From Zhengitettix transpicula (Eukaryota; Arthropoda; Insecta; Orthoptera; Tetrigidae): a stretch of DNA of 64,000 nt. The translations under genes and the position numbers were made by a program. This document shows, one piece after another, positions 1 through 10,914 of the stretch (its first letter is position 1; the number at the start of each line of letters is the position of its first letter). The DNA lies in the NCBI GenBank assembly GCA_037074705.1, contig CM073591.1, forward strand, positions 31,290,587-31,354,586, written 5' to 3'. Below the pieces are notes generated by a model. It was not told the DNA's origin and did not search any database. It worked only from the letters and a program-made list of their open reading frames with translations.

Positions 1-150
1 ATAATAATACGCAAAGATATTTTAATCTTCAAGAAATATTTGATAACTTACAAGATTTACTTACTCTATAATAAAGTATTTTTTATATAAATCACTTACT
101 GCAATTGCAATTTTAGATACGAGGACGGAGCAAACATGACATGATTTGCG
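1..150. other. AT-rich sequence, no gene seen
   Basis: AT-rich non-coding sequence. It ends in the GAA microsatellite that forms the tail of the next repeat. No coding or repeat feature is recognised. Confidence 0.5.
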
Positions 151-349
151 AAGAAGAAGAAGAAGAAGAAGAAGGTGTAGACAGGCTATGTATAGGATAA
201 TCCACATAGTGGCAACTCCCCTCTTATAGCATAGGTAAGGGAGTGAAAGGGGGGATACAAAAAGGTAGAACAAGGTAGCCAAGGGTTAACTAGGGCCCTC
301 GGGCTATAGTTTAAAGATCTTACCCGGAAATCTGATGTAGGGGAAAAAT
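151..349 (-). mobile_element. Family A retroposon, copy A1 (5'-truncated)
   Basis: This is the 3' part of the family A repeat, read on the minus strand. Its tail is a (GAA)n/(TTC)n run at 151-174, next to the subfamily II terminal block (GGTGTAGACAGGCTATG on the plus strand). Body blocks follow that recur in all copies, such as AGGGTTAACTAGGGC. The copy breaks off near 349, so the 5' half is missing. No target-site duplication was found. Confidence 0.8.
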
Positions 350-1072
350 TTCTCTTTTCCTATATACGTGGGTGAACATTAATATAACTGTAACTATAAT
401 TTATTACTGAGGGTTATTTAATTTTCAAAGAAATTAAGATTTCTTTCCATTAACAGTATTAATATTTCAATATTTAATGCATGAGGCTTCATAAAATATT
501 TAGTATATTTACAGCCCCAAAAATAGGACTCGAAAAGAATTTTCATCGAGGGTCGTATAGCAGCGTATTTATTTCTGGGGAACATGTGTGTGTGCGTGAG
601 AGTGTGTGTGTGCTGATTTTACAGGTGCATGTACGCGGCAAATACGGAATATTTTTTTTAAAAAAAATTAATTTATTTTACGTCGCATGGACACAACCAG
701 GGTCATTAGCGACGCTGACATCGATTACAGCTTACCTTGTTCCGACACATTTTTATTTTAAATTAAGCAAATTGACCGCGGCTTGTCATATTCTTACCTG
801 GGAGGCACTAATTTCAAATTATTTCATTTAAAAGTGACGCATATTCTTTAGTTCAGTGACGGAAATTAAGGTAAACAGTAGCTTACATTTATTTATGGTG
901 CGTCTATTCGATTAATTCAGCCAAAAATTAGTTTAGGATATAAAACAAAATAATCAGAAATTACCTGGAGTGATAAGACACGATTTAGGCCAAGATAATC
1001 AGAGAATAGAAGAAAGTAACAAAAAATTACAAGTATTGAACAGAATTTGTTGACGAACAAGCTAGTTGGATG
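350..1072. other. No recognised gene
   Basis: Unique AT-rich sequence. A 116-codon open frame at 481-831 (+) has no recognisable domain and includes a GT-rich run (588-612) and a T8/A8 tract near 651-668, so I treat it as chance. Confidence 0.5.
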
Positions 1073-1350
1073 TTTCATGAGGCATGAATAAGAAACATAG
1101 CCAATACAGACAAAAAAGGTAACGTTTCTGGGATCCTTGTACCTTTCGTCAGGTTCTAAGAAGAGCCTGGAGAAACAGAACTGCACTTGTCAGTTGACAA
1201 CATTCAAAAAAACACTTCTTAGCACCTGACGAAAGGAACAAGGATCCCAGAAACGTTGTGTGGTATTTATATTACCTTTTTTGTCTGTATTGGCTATATT
1301 TATTATTCATTATTTTCAATACGACGTAGATATTTTCGTTTCCTGAGGCA
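1073..1350 (-). mobile_element. Snapback element family B, copy B1, with flanking duplication
   Basis: The element is 1085-1338. Two inverted arms meet near 1190-1205, and each carries CACCTGACGAAAGG-like and CAGAAACGTT-like blocks. The right end has the asymmetric extension typical of the family (ATTTTCAATACGACGTAG). The flanks TTTCATGAGGCA (1073-1084) and TTTCCTGAGGCA (1339-1350) match at 11 of 12 positions and are read as a target-site duplication. The copy is non-autonomous. An open frame through the left arm is a repeat artefact, since the same peptide recurs in other copies. Confidence 0.8.
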
Positions 1351-1772
1351 CCTAGAGGAAGAGAGCCAACACAGACGTCGTGTCGCAGAACTCCAGAGAC
1401 GTCCCTCACCTTCGGGAACTTAAATACTCTGATACACGACACATAAAAACATCACTGAGAAATTTTAACCCTCTTTGGGTTTTATATATATATTTTAAAT
1501 ATTTTATAAAGTCTTATGAGTAAATATGTTGTAAACTATTTTCCTAAATAAAATTATCAAAGTAAAAGTCTAATTTATCTCCTATTTAAATAACACATCA
1601 ATAAAAAACGATGCATGACAGTTATTTTAATCTTTAATTCTTTAATCTTAGCTTATTTTAGATTAGTTTAGCTGAATGAATATGTATGTCCTGGCCTCTA
1701 ATAAAATATATCAAGTACTGTACTCGTTTCTAGATACTCAACACAATTTCTTTATTATACGGACCTCTAAAA
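1351..1772. other. AT-rich sequence, no gene seen
   Basis: Nothing recognisable apart from AT-rich sequence leading into a LINE remnant. The LINE copy may begin some tens of bases before the first recognisable codons. Confidence 0.4.
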
Positions 1773-2275
1773 GGGGAATCCCTGGCAGACAGGAGAAAGA
1801 AGGCCAGAATTTGCGCTTTGTTTTAAATTTATTCTATCAAATTAGCCTGGAGCGAAATACGGAACCTTGCAAGTCCACCAAATTATATTGGTAAAAGTGA
1901 CCACTTCTTCAAAAAAAATAATCAAAGAGAGCAACGCACGTATGTGAGAAAATACTCGTTTCTGAACAGAACGATTAGGGAGAGGAACGATTTGCCTGAA
2001 AGATCACTAGCGACTCTAAAAAAGAATAGTAAAGGTCTGAAAAACAGGCTAGATAAGTAGCTGAGTAGGTAATAAAGTTTTGAATAAATGTAATTGTGAT
2101 ATGCTGTGATTTTAAATGTTTTCCATTACATTATGTGGCGTTGTTAGACCGAGTTTTTTTAAGTAATAATTTTCTTTTTTATTATTATTTACTTTTCTAA
2201 TAGCTTAATTTAAATTTAAATCTAGATATAAAATTGTGGATTTAATTTTAGCCGTCAATAAAATTCATTCATTCG
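1773..2275 (+). mobile_element. LINE family E, copy E1: C-terminus of reverse-transcriptase ORF plus 3' end
   Basis: One frame from about 1773 to the stop at 2058-2060 reads as the C-terminal tail of a non-LTR retrotransposon ORF2. It opens with a SLADRRKKARICALF block, continues through PPNYIGKSDHFFK, and reaches KYSFLNRTIRERNDLP, which corresponds to the NRTI-x-DWN-x-LP signature of many LINEs. The Trp of that signature is Arg here, and there is one internal TAA after the ALF block, so the copy is dead. The 3' UTR ends in AATAAA followed by an ATTC tandem near 2255-2275, a typical LINE tail. Copies at 6415-6720 and 30896-31190 share the YIG-x-GDH block. The LINE clade cannot be fixed from this tail. 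Confidence 0.75.
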
Positions 2276-3240
2276 TATTGTTCTGATTAATTTTGGGGTG
2301 AAATCGCATACCCGTGACAGACTGAAACACGAATTTTAAATTGTTAGAAGCAAAAAAAAAAAACAACAACATATGACCGTACGAATGACACCTCCCAAAA
2401 AAGATAATTTTCATTCTCGAGTGCATTTCAAGAAGGTAGCGTGCCGTCGAATCAGTGATCGTGAATGTACTAATGGTGTAATTTAAATGTATTGCACTCG
2501 TGTTGCTCTGATAGCCACAAGATAATGATAACCTACGGTAATATTGATTTCAGACCTGCACCCATTTCAATCGAATATCGGAATGAATCCAGTAATACGG
2601 AAGTCATGATCCAGACAGAAAGAAAGCTCCACAATCACGGACGGACGTGTGTGTGCGCGGAAAATTTCCATAACGTATAGAATTATGTGCCAAGTGCAAG
2701 AACAAGAAAACAGAGAAGTGAGATTTTTCTGCGTTTTCCGAACGAGACAGCAGACTATTTTCGGCTTAATGTGTTGAAACGATGTCATCAGCAAAGAGCG
2801 AAAAGAGGGGAGGCGATGCAGAGGGAATGGAAGAGAGAAGAGACTTTTGCTGGTTGGAATCCGGAGCGTGGGAGCCCGGGGTGAAACCTCATCAAGCAAA
2901 CGGTAAACGTCGGTAGTAGCCACAAACACACATCTCTGGCTCTGAACGTGAGCCAGCCTCACGAACGACCATTACCAAGAAGGGTCAGGCTCTTGGCCCG
3001 CGGCGCCAGTCCTGGGAAATGCTGCAGCTCGCCGAGGAATTCATCAATCCCACTTGCGGATTTTTATCAGCCAAAATTAACAAATAATCACACATTTCAG
3101 TTTAAATTTTTCTTTCCGAAAGTGAACGCAAAGCCCACTCGTGAAATGCTTTTCATTTTGTTTCATGCCACCTGCAGAAATTATTTCCAATTTCGATTAA
3201 CATCACATCTTCAAATTAATCATAACACGTTCTTTAATGA
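2276..3240. other. Unique sequence with overlapping open frames, no recognised gene
   Basis: The block at about 2400-3070 has higher GC than its surroundings and open frames on both strands (131 codons at 2567-2962 minus, 65 and 105 codons plus). None shows a domain, signal peptide or splice-bounded structure that I recognise. It may be a conserved non-coding block. Confidence 0.35.
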
Positions 3241-3949
3241 GCACGAAATTAAAAAGACAAAATAAACTTAACAGTTGATACTAGAGAATGAAAAAAAACC
3301 ATTACAATATTACCTTGAAATATAATTCTCGTTTACATTTCACCACAAACATCTTCATAGTGGTTTTGAGGTGTTATAACGTCTTACCTGGGTGTTATAG
3401 GGACCTCGTGTTCCCCTCTGCACCCTGAGGTGAAAAACGTAGACAATTGAGATGCGATGCACAATAGAAATAAGCAGCTTCAGCCTCTTTTATCATCATC
3501 AGTTAAAATTCACAGACAAATGAAAAATAAACTGCTTCCACTGAGGATAGCGTAAGAATAAATTATTTCTATTATTTGTGGTGTCTGCAAACTTTTTATT
3601 TCATTTCGATAAACTTTGAAGTTAACACTTCTTTTTTCTTATAAAAAAAAGATAAAGCCATTTATGGACTGATTGTTATTGAGTGTAGGTAAACTGTCCC
3701 ATTACTTCCCTCTTTTTACCTTACTATACTTAAATGTAGGATTAATTACAATGGACGGTAGTGTCCAAACGATTGTACTTTTTACGGTTTTGAATACTGT
3801 AAAAGAATTTACGTATAAAAAAAATTACAAATTTAAAAAACTTCGACCTTAAGTGGAAGAAAAACATGTCCAATGAGATCATAAAATAAAATTTACAATA
3901 TTTAAAAGTGTTTTTAGTTAATTGAAAAACTTTTGGATAATTAAAAAAA
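3241..3949. other. AT-rich sequence, no gene seen
   Basis: AT-rich with many homopolymer runs. No coding or repeat feature is recognised. Confidence 0.5.
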
Positions 3950-4240
3950 CTCTACAAGTCCTCAGGAATAGTCAGTTTATTATGAAACTCACATCAAAGC
4001 CCCTTTTAAGTCATATTCATCTGTGTTTGTTGACACATCATATCAAACATTAAAAGATTGCATTACACATTTCTGTAACAAATCATCATTAATCTTCATT
4101 CACAGATAAATATGGCGTAATGAGCCGAAAACTTCACGTGCTTTAACGTGGGTTTTATAATAAAATGACTATTCCTGAGGACTGCTGTTGCTTGGTTGTT
4201 TATTTATGAAGTTTTCTGTACATAAAACAATCACTACAAG
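3950..4240. mobile_element. Snapback element, second family
   Basis: Inverted arms of about 75 bp lie at 3957-4033 and 4103-4183, with outer ends AGTCCTCAGGAATAGTCA and its inverse and a 69-bp spacer. The right side continues past the arm. Flanks CTCTACAAG (3950-3958) and CACTACAAG (4232-4240) match at 8 of 9 positions and could be a target-site duplication. Read outward from the centre, the right arm has GGC-GTAATGA-GCC followed by GAAAAC, a stem and GAAA box like hammerhead stem II. The box before it is a decayed CAGATAA. No open reading frame is present. Confidence 0.6.
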
Positions 4241-4839
4241 ACACGTAGAATATTTCCCAGCCCACTCAATAACTTCATTATTTTACTATATTATTTGATT
4301 CGTTGGAAAGAAATCTCTAGAGAATTAAAATTTTACAATTCTTTTTTACAGCCTATGAGACAGTATTTTTTATTTTAAGTCTCATTTTATAATATTGAAT
4401 CTTTTACTGTTTTTCGTTTTCTTCGACCGGTTGTTTGTCCTCAACTTGTGTTTCTCCGCCTGTAAACACAGTATGACTCTTATCATCGGCCATTCGTCAA
4501 GGTGATTAATAGCACGTTTCAACGGACTGTCAGGCTTCGAATGAAGAAAAATTTTATTTGCTCTTGTGTACTTGTTGCTCTGTCAATTCTTAAAAGTGAC
4601 GGAATGCTTAGTGGATGCGTGGGCCTAGAAAAAAAATAATATTTCTGTAATAATCTGATTTTGGATCGCGAGGTTTGCGAAACAATGTTTTTTTTAAATA
4701 TAAGCCAAGGCGAAAGTTGGGACAGATGCGATTATCCAATTCAACTATTTGAAATTATATTTCAGACCATTATAAATTTAAAGGTAAGTGACGATGTAAC
4801 GAAGTGTTTGTAAATTTGAGAGTGGATTAACCGTTCTGA
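4241..4839. other. AT-rich sequence, no gene seen
   Basis: AT-rich unique sequence with no supported feature. Confidence 0.5.
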
Positions 4840-5260
4840 ATCACGATGAACGATAACATCAAACGATCGGCAGTTTTCCAGGTCTGTTCCGCGAACTCTG
4901 CTCTCTACCGCCACTAACGCTTCCTCGAATAGTGGGATATTTATGATCCGTGGCTACGCTGATGCTCGCTTATCAGGGTCTAGATCATCTCGCCTCTGCT
5001 CACCTGGTTCGGGTAATTTCCCACACTCTAACTCTCTCCCCGATAACTTCATTTCCAGCATCCATCAATTTGGAGGAGCATCTTCCCAGCCTAGATAGCG
5101 AATCAACGGCGCATCAGCTTCATTGACCTGCATTGATGCGATCAACTTTTTCAACGGGGAACTTCTATTTTTACCCTCAAAGTTCCCCCGAGAGATCGAA
5201 CCGCGTATTCCAAACGTAATGTCGTAGAATAAGATTGTTATTTTTATATTGTCAGTACTA
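4840..5260. other. GC-richer unique block, candidate conserved non-coding element
   Basis: The block stands out from the AT-rich flanks by mixed composition, no match to any repeat in the window and few homopolymers. A 72-codon minus frame at 5065-5283 has no recognisable domain. A regulatory role is inferred from composition only. Confidence 0.3.
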
Positions 5261-6047
5261 CCAAAAGCGACGTACGTGATCAATTAATTCTCATTTACGT
5301 CATGGAGAAGAAGATTGGCTCAAAACTAGGACTATGTTAAACGCAAAAACATAACTCTTTTATGAAATCAGACACTGGTTTTCGTTAAATGAATCTATTT
5401 CCGAGGCTTTTAACATGAGGACTCTCTTTATTTGTCGCACATCCCAAACCGTGGTATCACGTGATTCATATAGTTTATTGTAATCCACCACGGAGAAATT
5501 ATATCACAACATAAATATCTCCGACAGAAGATTATCTGCGTGACATCAGAAAACGTGCGTGCTAAAAGTCTCATTATGTTGTTTGCTAGACTGTAAAGAA
5601 TAATGTGGCAAATACTTAAAGTCTTTCCTTATTATGACTATAAAGCCTGCAAATGTATTCTTACATTACGCATAATTATAGCTGTCATTTTGAATTGGCG
5701 GAAAAATAAAAGGAAAGTTTATAAATTTCCTGAATAGAGATGCATAAAATTTATTATATACGCCCACAATAAAAATTAATTGACGATTATTTATTTTTTT
5801 AATTATAATTTTCGTAACGATTTTCCCCTCCTCGTTTATGTAAGAATATTATTCCTTTCCTGTCTTGTATTTAACTACCATAATCTTTTTACTCATTCTC
5901 AAATTGTCTGATTTTTATGTTTATTAATATATATTATTATTATGTATGTATTATGTATTATGGATGTCTTTTTTATTGTTACATTTATGTATTTTCAATT
6001 TGTGTAATTTATTGTTCTACATGTTGACTATTTAAATTTTTTTGACT
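5261..6047. other. AT-rich sequence, no gene seen
   Basis: AT-rich. The last part (about 5840-6047) may be the 3' UTR of the minus-strand LINE remnant that follows. Confidence 0.4.
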
Positions 6048-6299
6048 TTATTTTTTAAGTAGAGGACTAATGGAGCCAATAAGTAAATCTGAATTTAAAT
6101 CTTTCCATGAAACAGGAGATCCAATATTAAAAAGAAGCCGTTTGTACTTAATTCGAGTGTATTCAGTTGCAAAATTAAACTGTGTTTTTAACGAAGGGTA
6201 GTCAAAGTACTTTCTTAGGTTTGTAGAATGGTTTTGATACAAATGCTGAGAAAATATACAAGCAATTCTTCGAATTAATCGCGAAAAAAAAATATGCAC
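6048..6299 (-). mobile_element. LINE-like ORF2 C-terminal remnant (possibly CR1/L2 type)
   Basis: An 83-codon minus-strand frame has an N-terminal stretch rich in Arg and Ile, then a tyrosine/threonine block (FATEYTRIKYKRL), then GSPVSWKDLNSDLL and a basic end. This order resembles the C-terminal tail of CR1/L2-type LINEs, with an NTR-like block followed by a G-x-x-x-W-x-x-L motif. The resemblance is weak and no catalytic motif is present. It could be a chance open frame. It lies opposite in strand to the family E fragment downstream. Confidence 0.4.
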
Positions 6300-6414
6300 G
6301 AATAACTAACGTGAGAGACTGAGACGACTGAATTTAATATACGAGATAATTTTTTAATACATATACATAGGAATGGACTAATGTCAAAATATATTGTCTG
6401 TCTATTCATCATCG

Positions 6415-6720
6415 AATAGATAAATATGGCAGGCATTGCGGACAGTAATGTTTATAAATACTATATACATGGAAAGACATATGGTAAAAGATCGAAATAC
6501 CAACTTACATTGGCAGGGGTGATCACAAATTTAAAATCAAAACGAGACCGCAAAAAACAGACGTAGGGAAGTTCTCATTCCTAATCAGATCGAAAGGCGA
6601 TTGGAACAATTTACCTGTAGCAGTGTTTGAGGTTAATTGTCTAACAAGAAGGTTTAAATGTAATCTAAATAGATTTATTATTTTTTTCATTTTAAAAATA
6701 TATATTATATTTACTTTTTC
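6415..6720 (+). mobile_element. LINE family E, copy E3: ORF2 C-terminal remnant
   Basis: The plus strand reads PTYIGRGDHKFKIKTR from about 6502, then VGKFSFLIRSKGDWNNLP, the conserved G-DWN-LP signature at the C-terminus of many LINE ORF2 proteins, then a basic tail. The frame upstream (TWKDIW) also fits but contains stops, so it is a pseudogene. It shares the YIG-x-GDH block with copies E1 and E2. The 5' part, including the reverse-transcriptase core, is absent. Confidence 0.75.
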
Positions 6721-6969
6721 TTTAGGGAATTGAAGAGTTGAAAGTGGGGGCAATTTTTTTCAGGAAAAATTTCGAAGACTATTTTATTATCATTATTTTA
6801 TTTTCTTATTTCAAAATTGTTTTATTCATTTATTTGTTTATATATGGTTCAAAACTGCCGCCGGGATGACAGCTAATAATATACACACATACACAGCTAG
6901 CGAATATAAGTCATTCATGTACGAAAACTAACGTGACACTTTTTTAATAAATGAATAAAAGCATTTAGT
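6721..6969. other. AT-rich sequence
   Basis: Possible 3' UTR of the preceding LINE remnant followed by unassigned AT-rich sequence. Confidence 0.4.
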
Positions 6970-7010
6970 ACGTACGGACGTTTCAGGCTCGAATTTATCC
7001 TATTATCAAT
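6970..7010 (-). ncRNA. Hammerhead-like motif (degenerate)
   Basis: On the minus strand a TTGATAA box is followed by AGG...CCT, which can form a 3-bp stem II, then GAAACGTCCGTA. The last part can form a minimal stem III (ACG with CGT) followed by A at the cleavage position. The first core box deviates from CTGANGA at two positions. Minimal stem III is typical of hammerheads in Penelope-like elements. Activity is unlikely or unknown. Confidence 0.35.
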
Positions 7011-7431
7011 GTTGAAATATTTAAAAAACAAACTAAATAAAAAATTGACGACCATAAATAGAAGACAAAGTAATCGAAGATAGCACAACCATTATAAATA
7101 CGTCCAGTAACCATGCGAAAAAAAAAGAATGCAACCTTCCTCAGTGGAAAAAATTAATAAAATCTTTTCGGGCTTATAACCGAGTCAGCAAAGTGATAGA
7201 AGGCTATGGACAGGAAAGTTCCACCAAGCGAAAGTTTGAGATCGATAATATGTTCAATAATCCTGAAAATAGTTCAATCTTATAAACTCCATTTTGTTAT
7301 CCACTGTATGGAAACATGGAACAATGACGAGGAAAGCTATAGAGTAAATCATCTCGTAAATTTAGTTTTCGGCGCTCCATAAGGGATTTCGGCACTTGCA
7401 TCCCCTCAATATGTTAGTCTGTATGTTTCTA
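7011..7431. other. No recognised gene
   Basis: Unassigned AT-rich sequence between the motif above and the first solo LTR. Confidence 0.4.
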
Positions 7432-8426
7432 ATATATTGTAATGCCAATTAATTAGGACATTAATTGTGAAATTGATCATCTAAATTGTTAGAGAAACAT
7501 TCTTGACGGCGGTACCGAACACATAACAGAGCAACAATGAAGGAGTATTGTTTTCTTTGTCGGAAGAAGGAATGCGCGCTCAAAAATTACGAGACGAGAG
7601 CAGATGGAAATCAGAGGCGAGAGCATTGAGTTGGGCCAGTCAAGTACAGCTCGTACTAAAAGTAGACGAGATATTATTTTAACAAAAGGTTCAGTTCGCA
7701 TTGAGTTGGCTGGAAGCGATCAAGTGGTCGTAAAAGAACTTTGCGAAAATTGCGGATTAAACACGTACCGAGAGACGAGGACTAAAGCGAAAGGCGAGAT
7801 CGAGAATCGAAGGCAGAACTACAAAACCTGCTAAGCTGGGCAGCCCTGAGAAGGAGGCAACCGAGGGAGCGAGAGACGAAGACGAGGTTCCTGGTTCCTG
7901 ATTTAAATCCAAAATATTAATTAGAATCTGTGAGTTAAGTAGAAGCTGTGCAAAAACCCTGTTATAGTGCTTCGTAAGTCACAAGTATCCTGGGCAGCCG
8001 TAAGTAACGATAGAAAACAATAAATTATGTAAACCGAATTAAAAGACAGATGTCAGATATCGTGCTTTTCTTTTGATAAAGAAATTTGTAAATTTAAATC
8101 CATCTTTTAGTATAAGTTCGTCGACAATTAAATTTAGTCCTTGTTAATTGACGAGTACATATTTTCTTTTTTTAAAAATAATTTTGTGTCTTTAATTATT
8201 TTAAATGATATAGCCTTTATCAAACCCAGTTATGACCCTGAGATATTAATTAATTGTAAATTGTTCAAGTATTGATAATAAATAAATTTTGTTTGTTAAA
8301 GTTATAAATTCTTTCATTTTTAAAGCACCCATGTTTTGTATATTACAAAATACCTTCCACAACGTGTGGCACGAATAAATTCATTAAATTAAATAAAATT
8401 AAATAAATATTTTTAATTTGAATATT

Positions 8427-8435
<9 letters not shown>
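7432..8435 (+). mobile_element. Solo LTR, family C copy C1, with target-site duplication
   Basis: The element is 7438-8429. It starts TGTAATGCC and ends ATTACA, the TG...CA ends expected of an LTR. It is flanked by ATATAT at 7432-7437 and 8430-8435. An AATAAA near 8280 fits a polyadenylation signal inside the LTR and sets the orientation. Copies C2 and C3 share the start, the internal GTGAAATTGA and TATCAAACCCAGT blocks and the end. No gag or pol sequence adjoins it, so it is a solo LTR. The short open frames at 7489-7834 on both strands are not recognised proteins. Confidence 0.75.
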
Positions 8436-8495
<60 letters not shown>

Positions 8496-8496
8496 G
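8430..8496. repeat. (AT)n microsatellite
   Basis: About 66 bp of nearly pure AT dinucleotide repeat directly after the C1 LTR. It is probably the insertion target or a later expansion of the duplicated ATATAT. Confidence 0.95.
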
Positions 8497-9229
8497 TAAG
8501 CGAATAAATTTGCTTGCTGTCGAAAATATTAAAATCGTCTGTGTTAGATGTATAGTAATTAGATAACAAAGTAACCAATTAAGATTGTTCGATGTTGTAT
8601 TGCATGATTTGGAAAAGAAATAAGTGAAAAAAGAGTCGGAAAAACTTGAAATAATTTCACATAAATCTTTTCAAAATCAGGTAGGCCTAAGTGAAATTAT
8701 GATATCATTGCGGTAAAACCACCATTGCTACTTAATTCAATACCCAAATTTTGTCTATAAACTGTAATACAACAGTCACTGAATATTTCAATCAAATCCC
8801 CGTTTCATAAATTGAGGTAACCGTCAACTAGCACGGAGATAATTAAAGTTAATTTATGTGCAGTTTACTTACTGTTTTTTTTTTCAATTTAATCACAAAC
8901 ACAATAAAACTTTTAAAAACATTTATTTACGTATTTTATTAAGCATCTCAACTTCACACTCGCAGCTACATTCCCAAAGACGCTCCACCGACCAAACTCT
9001 CTGGCTTCAAAGATTCGCTAACAATGCAGTGTCATCTTTGCCAAATGGACTTTTACAACAAAAGTTTTGATAATACATTCATATTATATTACTGTATATT
9101 ATAAATTTGTAGATAACAAGAATTAAATTTGTGTTCATCACAATACAAGGGAGGTCAGCGGCTGGTAATAGTGCATTCAACATGTTTTTCGTTTTTAGAA
9201 AATAAAAACAAACTTGTAACGGCTATCAC
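8497..9229. other. AT-rich sequence, no gene seen
   Basis: No repeat or gene recognised. A 70-codon plus frame at 8858-9070 is low complexity at its start and is not supported. Confidence 0.5.
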
Positions 9230-9870
9230 AAGATTTGTCAGTTCCGCTTAAAGCAAGAGCTTTGATATTTTACGGTTGCGAGAGAATGAGGAAGACAGAT
9301 GGCGGAATAAGGGGCCGCGGACACCTTCAATCATTGTGTGGCCCGCAAATTGCACGGTGGGAGAGTGAGTGTAGCCTGCAATCAGGATTAAGAACAACCA
9401 CCAGCCCATCGTCAAAGTGGATGTGGGACAGACCCAATTAATTTATTAACGCGCTATTACACGCTGATAGGTATAAATTTGGCGGCCACACCAGGTAAGT
9501 AATTGCACGCCGCTAGAAACCGCTGCCATTAATCCGTCGTATTGTTGTTAATGCAAGACAGACCAATGACGAGATAGCGTGTACTTACCTGCAGAGGTAT
9601 TGTTGCTATGGAGCGACCAACCAACGGTCGTAATTGCCGCTTAATGAGAAACTACTGTGCCAGTTCGCTGCAACAGGTTACGAGAAAAATATTAATTAGT
9701 GCACGGCCTTAATTCTTGCGAATACGCTGTAGTTATGTGCAAATCAAATTGGATTTACGTTCATCTAATACGCAGTATTGCAACCGCACACCGTTCATTA
9801 ACATTGTGCTTGTTAGTGGCTGCGTAGCGGTTTAGGCGTACAACAACGATTTTAGTAATTTCGTAGTCGA
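9230..9870. promoter_or_regulatory. Candidate conserved non-coding element / enhancer
   Basis: This unique block of mixed composition sits between two mobile-element regions. It is dense in short sites used by developmental transcription factors: several TAAT cores (for example GTAATTGC and TTAATTAG), an octamer-like GTGCAAAT at 9737-9744 (one mismatch to the POU octamer), and AACCGCA at 9782-9788 (Runx-type). No open frame over 70 codons looks coding. The enhancer role is inferred and was not tested by conservation. Confidence 0.35.
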
Positions 9871-10098
9871 GTTTCGGTGAACAAACATGGGTTCAAACAC
9901 AAATAGCCAATGCTTTCTTTCTCAGATTTAATTGTTCCCGGTCTGATCGAGCCTGATGCCTTGCAGTCAATGGGAAAAAGATACTTCAACTTGCACGGTT
10001 ATGTAGAGAATCATTTTCTCTGCGGGGTTGTGGTCAGAGAATTTCACATAAAGAGCCAAGGCTTAAAAAAAGATAATCAAAACAAAATTATATGTAAT
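9871..10098. other. Unique sequence, no gene recognised
   Basis: A 63-codon plus frame at 9910-10101 shows no recognisable domain. Confidence 0.4.
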
Positions 10099-10642
10099 TA
10101 ATTAGCATATTTTTTTTAGGGCAACAGGCTACATGAGGGTGATCCACATTGGGCAACTCCCCTTTAATAGCATAGGAAGGGATTTGAAAGGGGGGATGCG
10201 GAAGGGTAGAGGAAGGTAGCCAAGGGTTAACTAGGGCCCCCGGGCTATGGTTTAAGGATCCTACCCGGCATTCGCCTAAAGAAATGCAGGGAAAACCCTA
10301 GAAAAACCTGCATCAGGTAGGTCGGGCATTGGGTACTTGTCCCACGCCCTTCCGATAGCGGGAGATGAGTTTGCTGTGGGGACGCAGCATTCCCTTCTCC
10401 GTGCCTCGACCAGTTTAGGAGACAGCTGGCCGACTACTCCAATGGGAATAGCGGACAACTCTTACCGTCTGTGACCCCGGAACATACACCTCTCAGAACA
10501 TGCCAAGGTGCCTCGGCTTGTGGGAACCTTAGTTCAAAAACAGAGAGGAAAAGGCATCTCCAAAGGTGGCCCCTTCGTATCTCTCCTAAAAGGTTCTTCC
10601 TGCGAGAGAATATCCCTCGCAGCCTCATCTAATTAGCATATT
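10099..10642 (-). mobile_element. Family A retroposon, copy A2, full length with target-site duplication
   Basis: The element is 10112-10629 (518 bp), flanked by a perfect 13-bp duplication TAATTAGCATATT (10099-10111 and 10630-10642). On its sense (minus) strand the 5' end is a hairpin-forming block (TGCGAGGGATATTCTCTCGCA), and the 3' end is TGTTGCCCTAAAAAAAA. A long direct duplication plus an A-rich tail is the signature of LINE-driven retroposition. It encodes no enzyme. The 60- to 64-codon frames inside it recur in other copies but look incidental. Confidence 0.9.
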
Positions 10643-10914
10643 CGATGTGTGATAATATTTATATAGAATAATAACCTGATCCTGTGAACAGTTTGACATG
10701 CATTTTCATTTTATCATAAATTTAAATGGAAAACTGGACTTAAAATTGATTTATCGTCAATGTGGAGGCAATATATCAGATATCAATTTCCCGAATGTTT
10801 TTGGAGAGCAGAATTAATATTAAAGAAATTGTGAAACAGCTTCAGGGGTTTTTGATTAAAATTTCGAGTGACAATTATATTTTATAAAAAATTGAGAATT
10901 TAATATTCTATCAA
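10643..10914. other. AT-rich sequence, no gene seen
   Basis: AT-rich spacer between copy A2 and LTR C2. Confidence 0.5.

Noticed and set aside
1085..1338. Family B as a TA- or short-duplication MITE
   Set aside because: Five copies show 11 to 12 bp duplications and unequal ends, which does not fit Tc1/mariner or hAT derived MITEs.
2567..2962. Minus-strand frame of 131 codons as a gene
   Set aside because: No recognised domain, and plus-strand frames cover the same DNA. Splice sites or homology would be needed.
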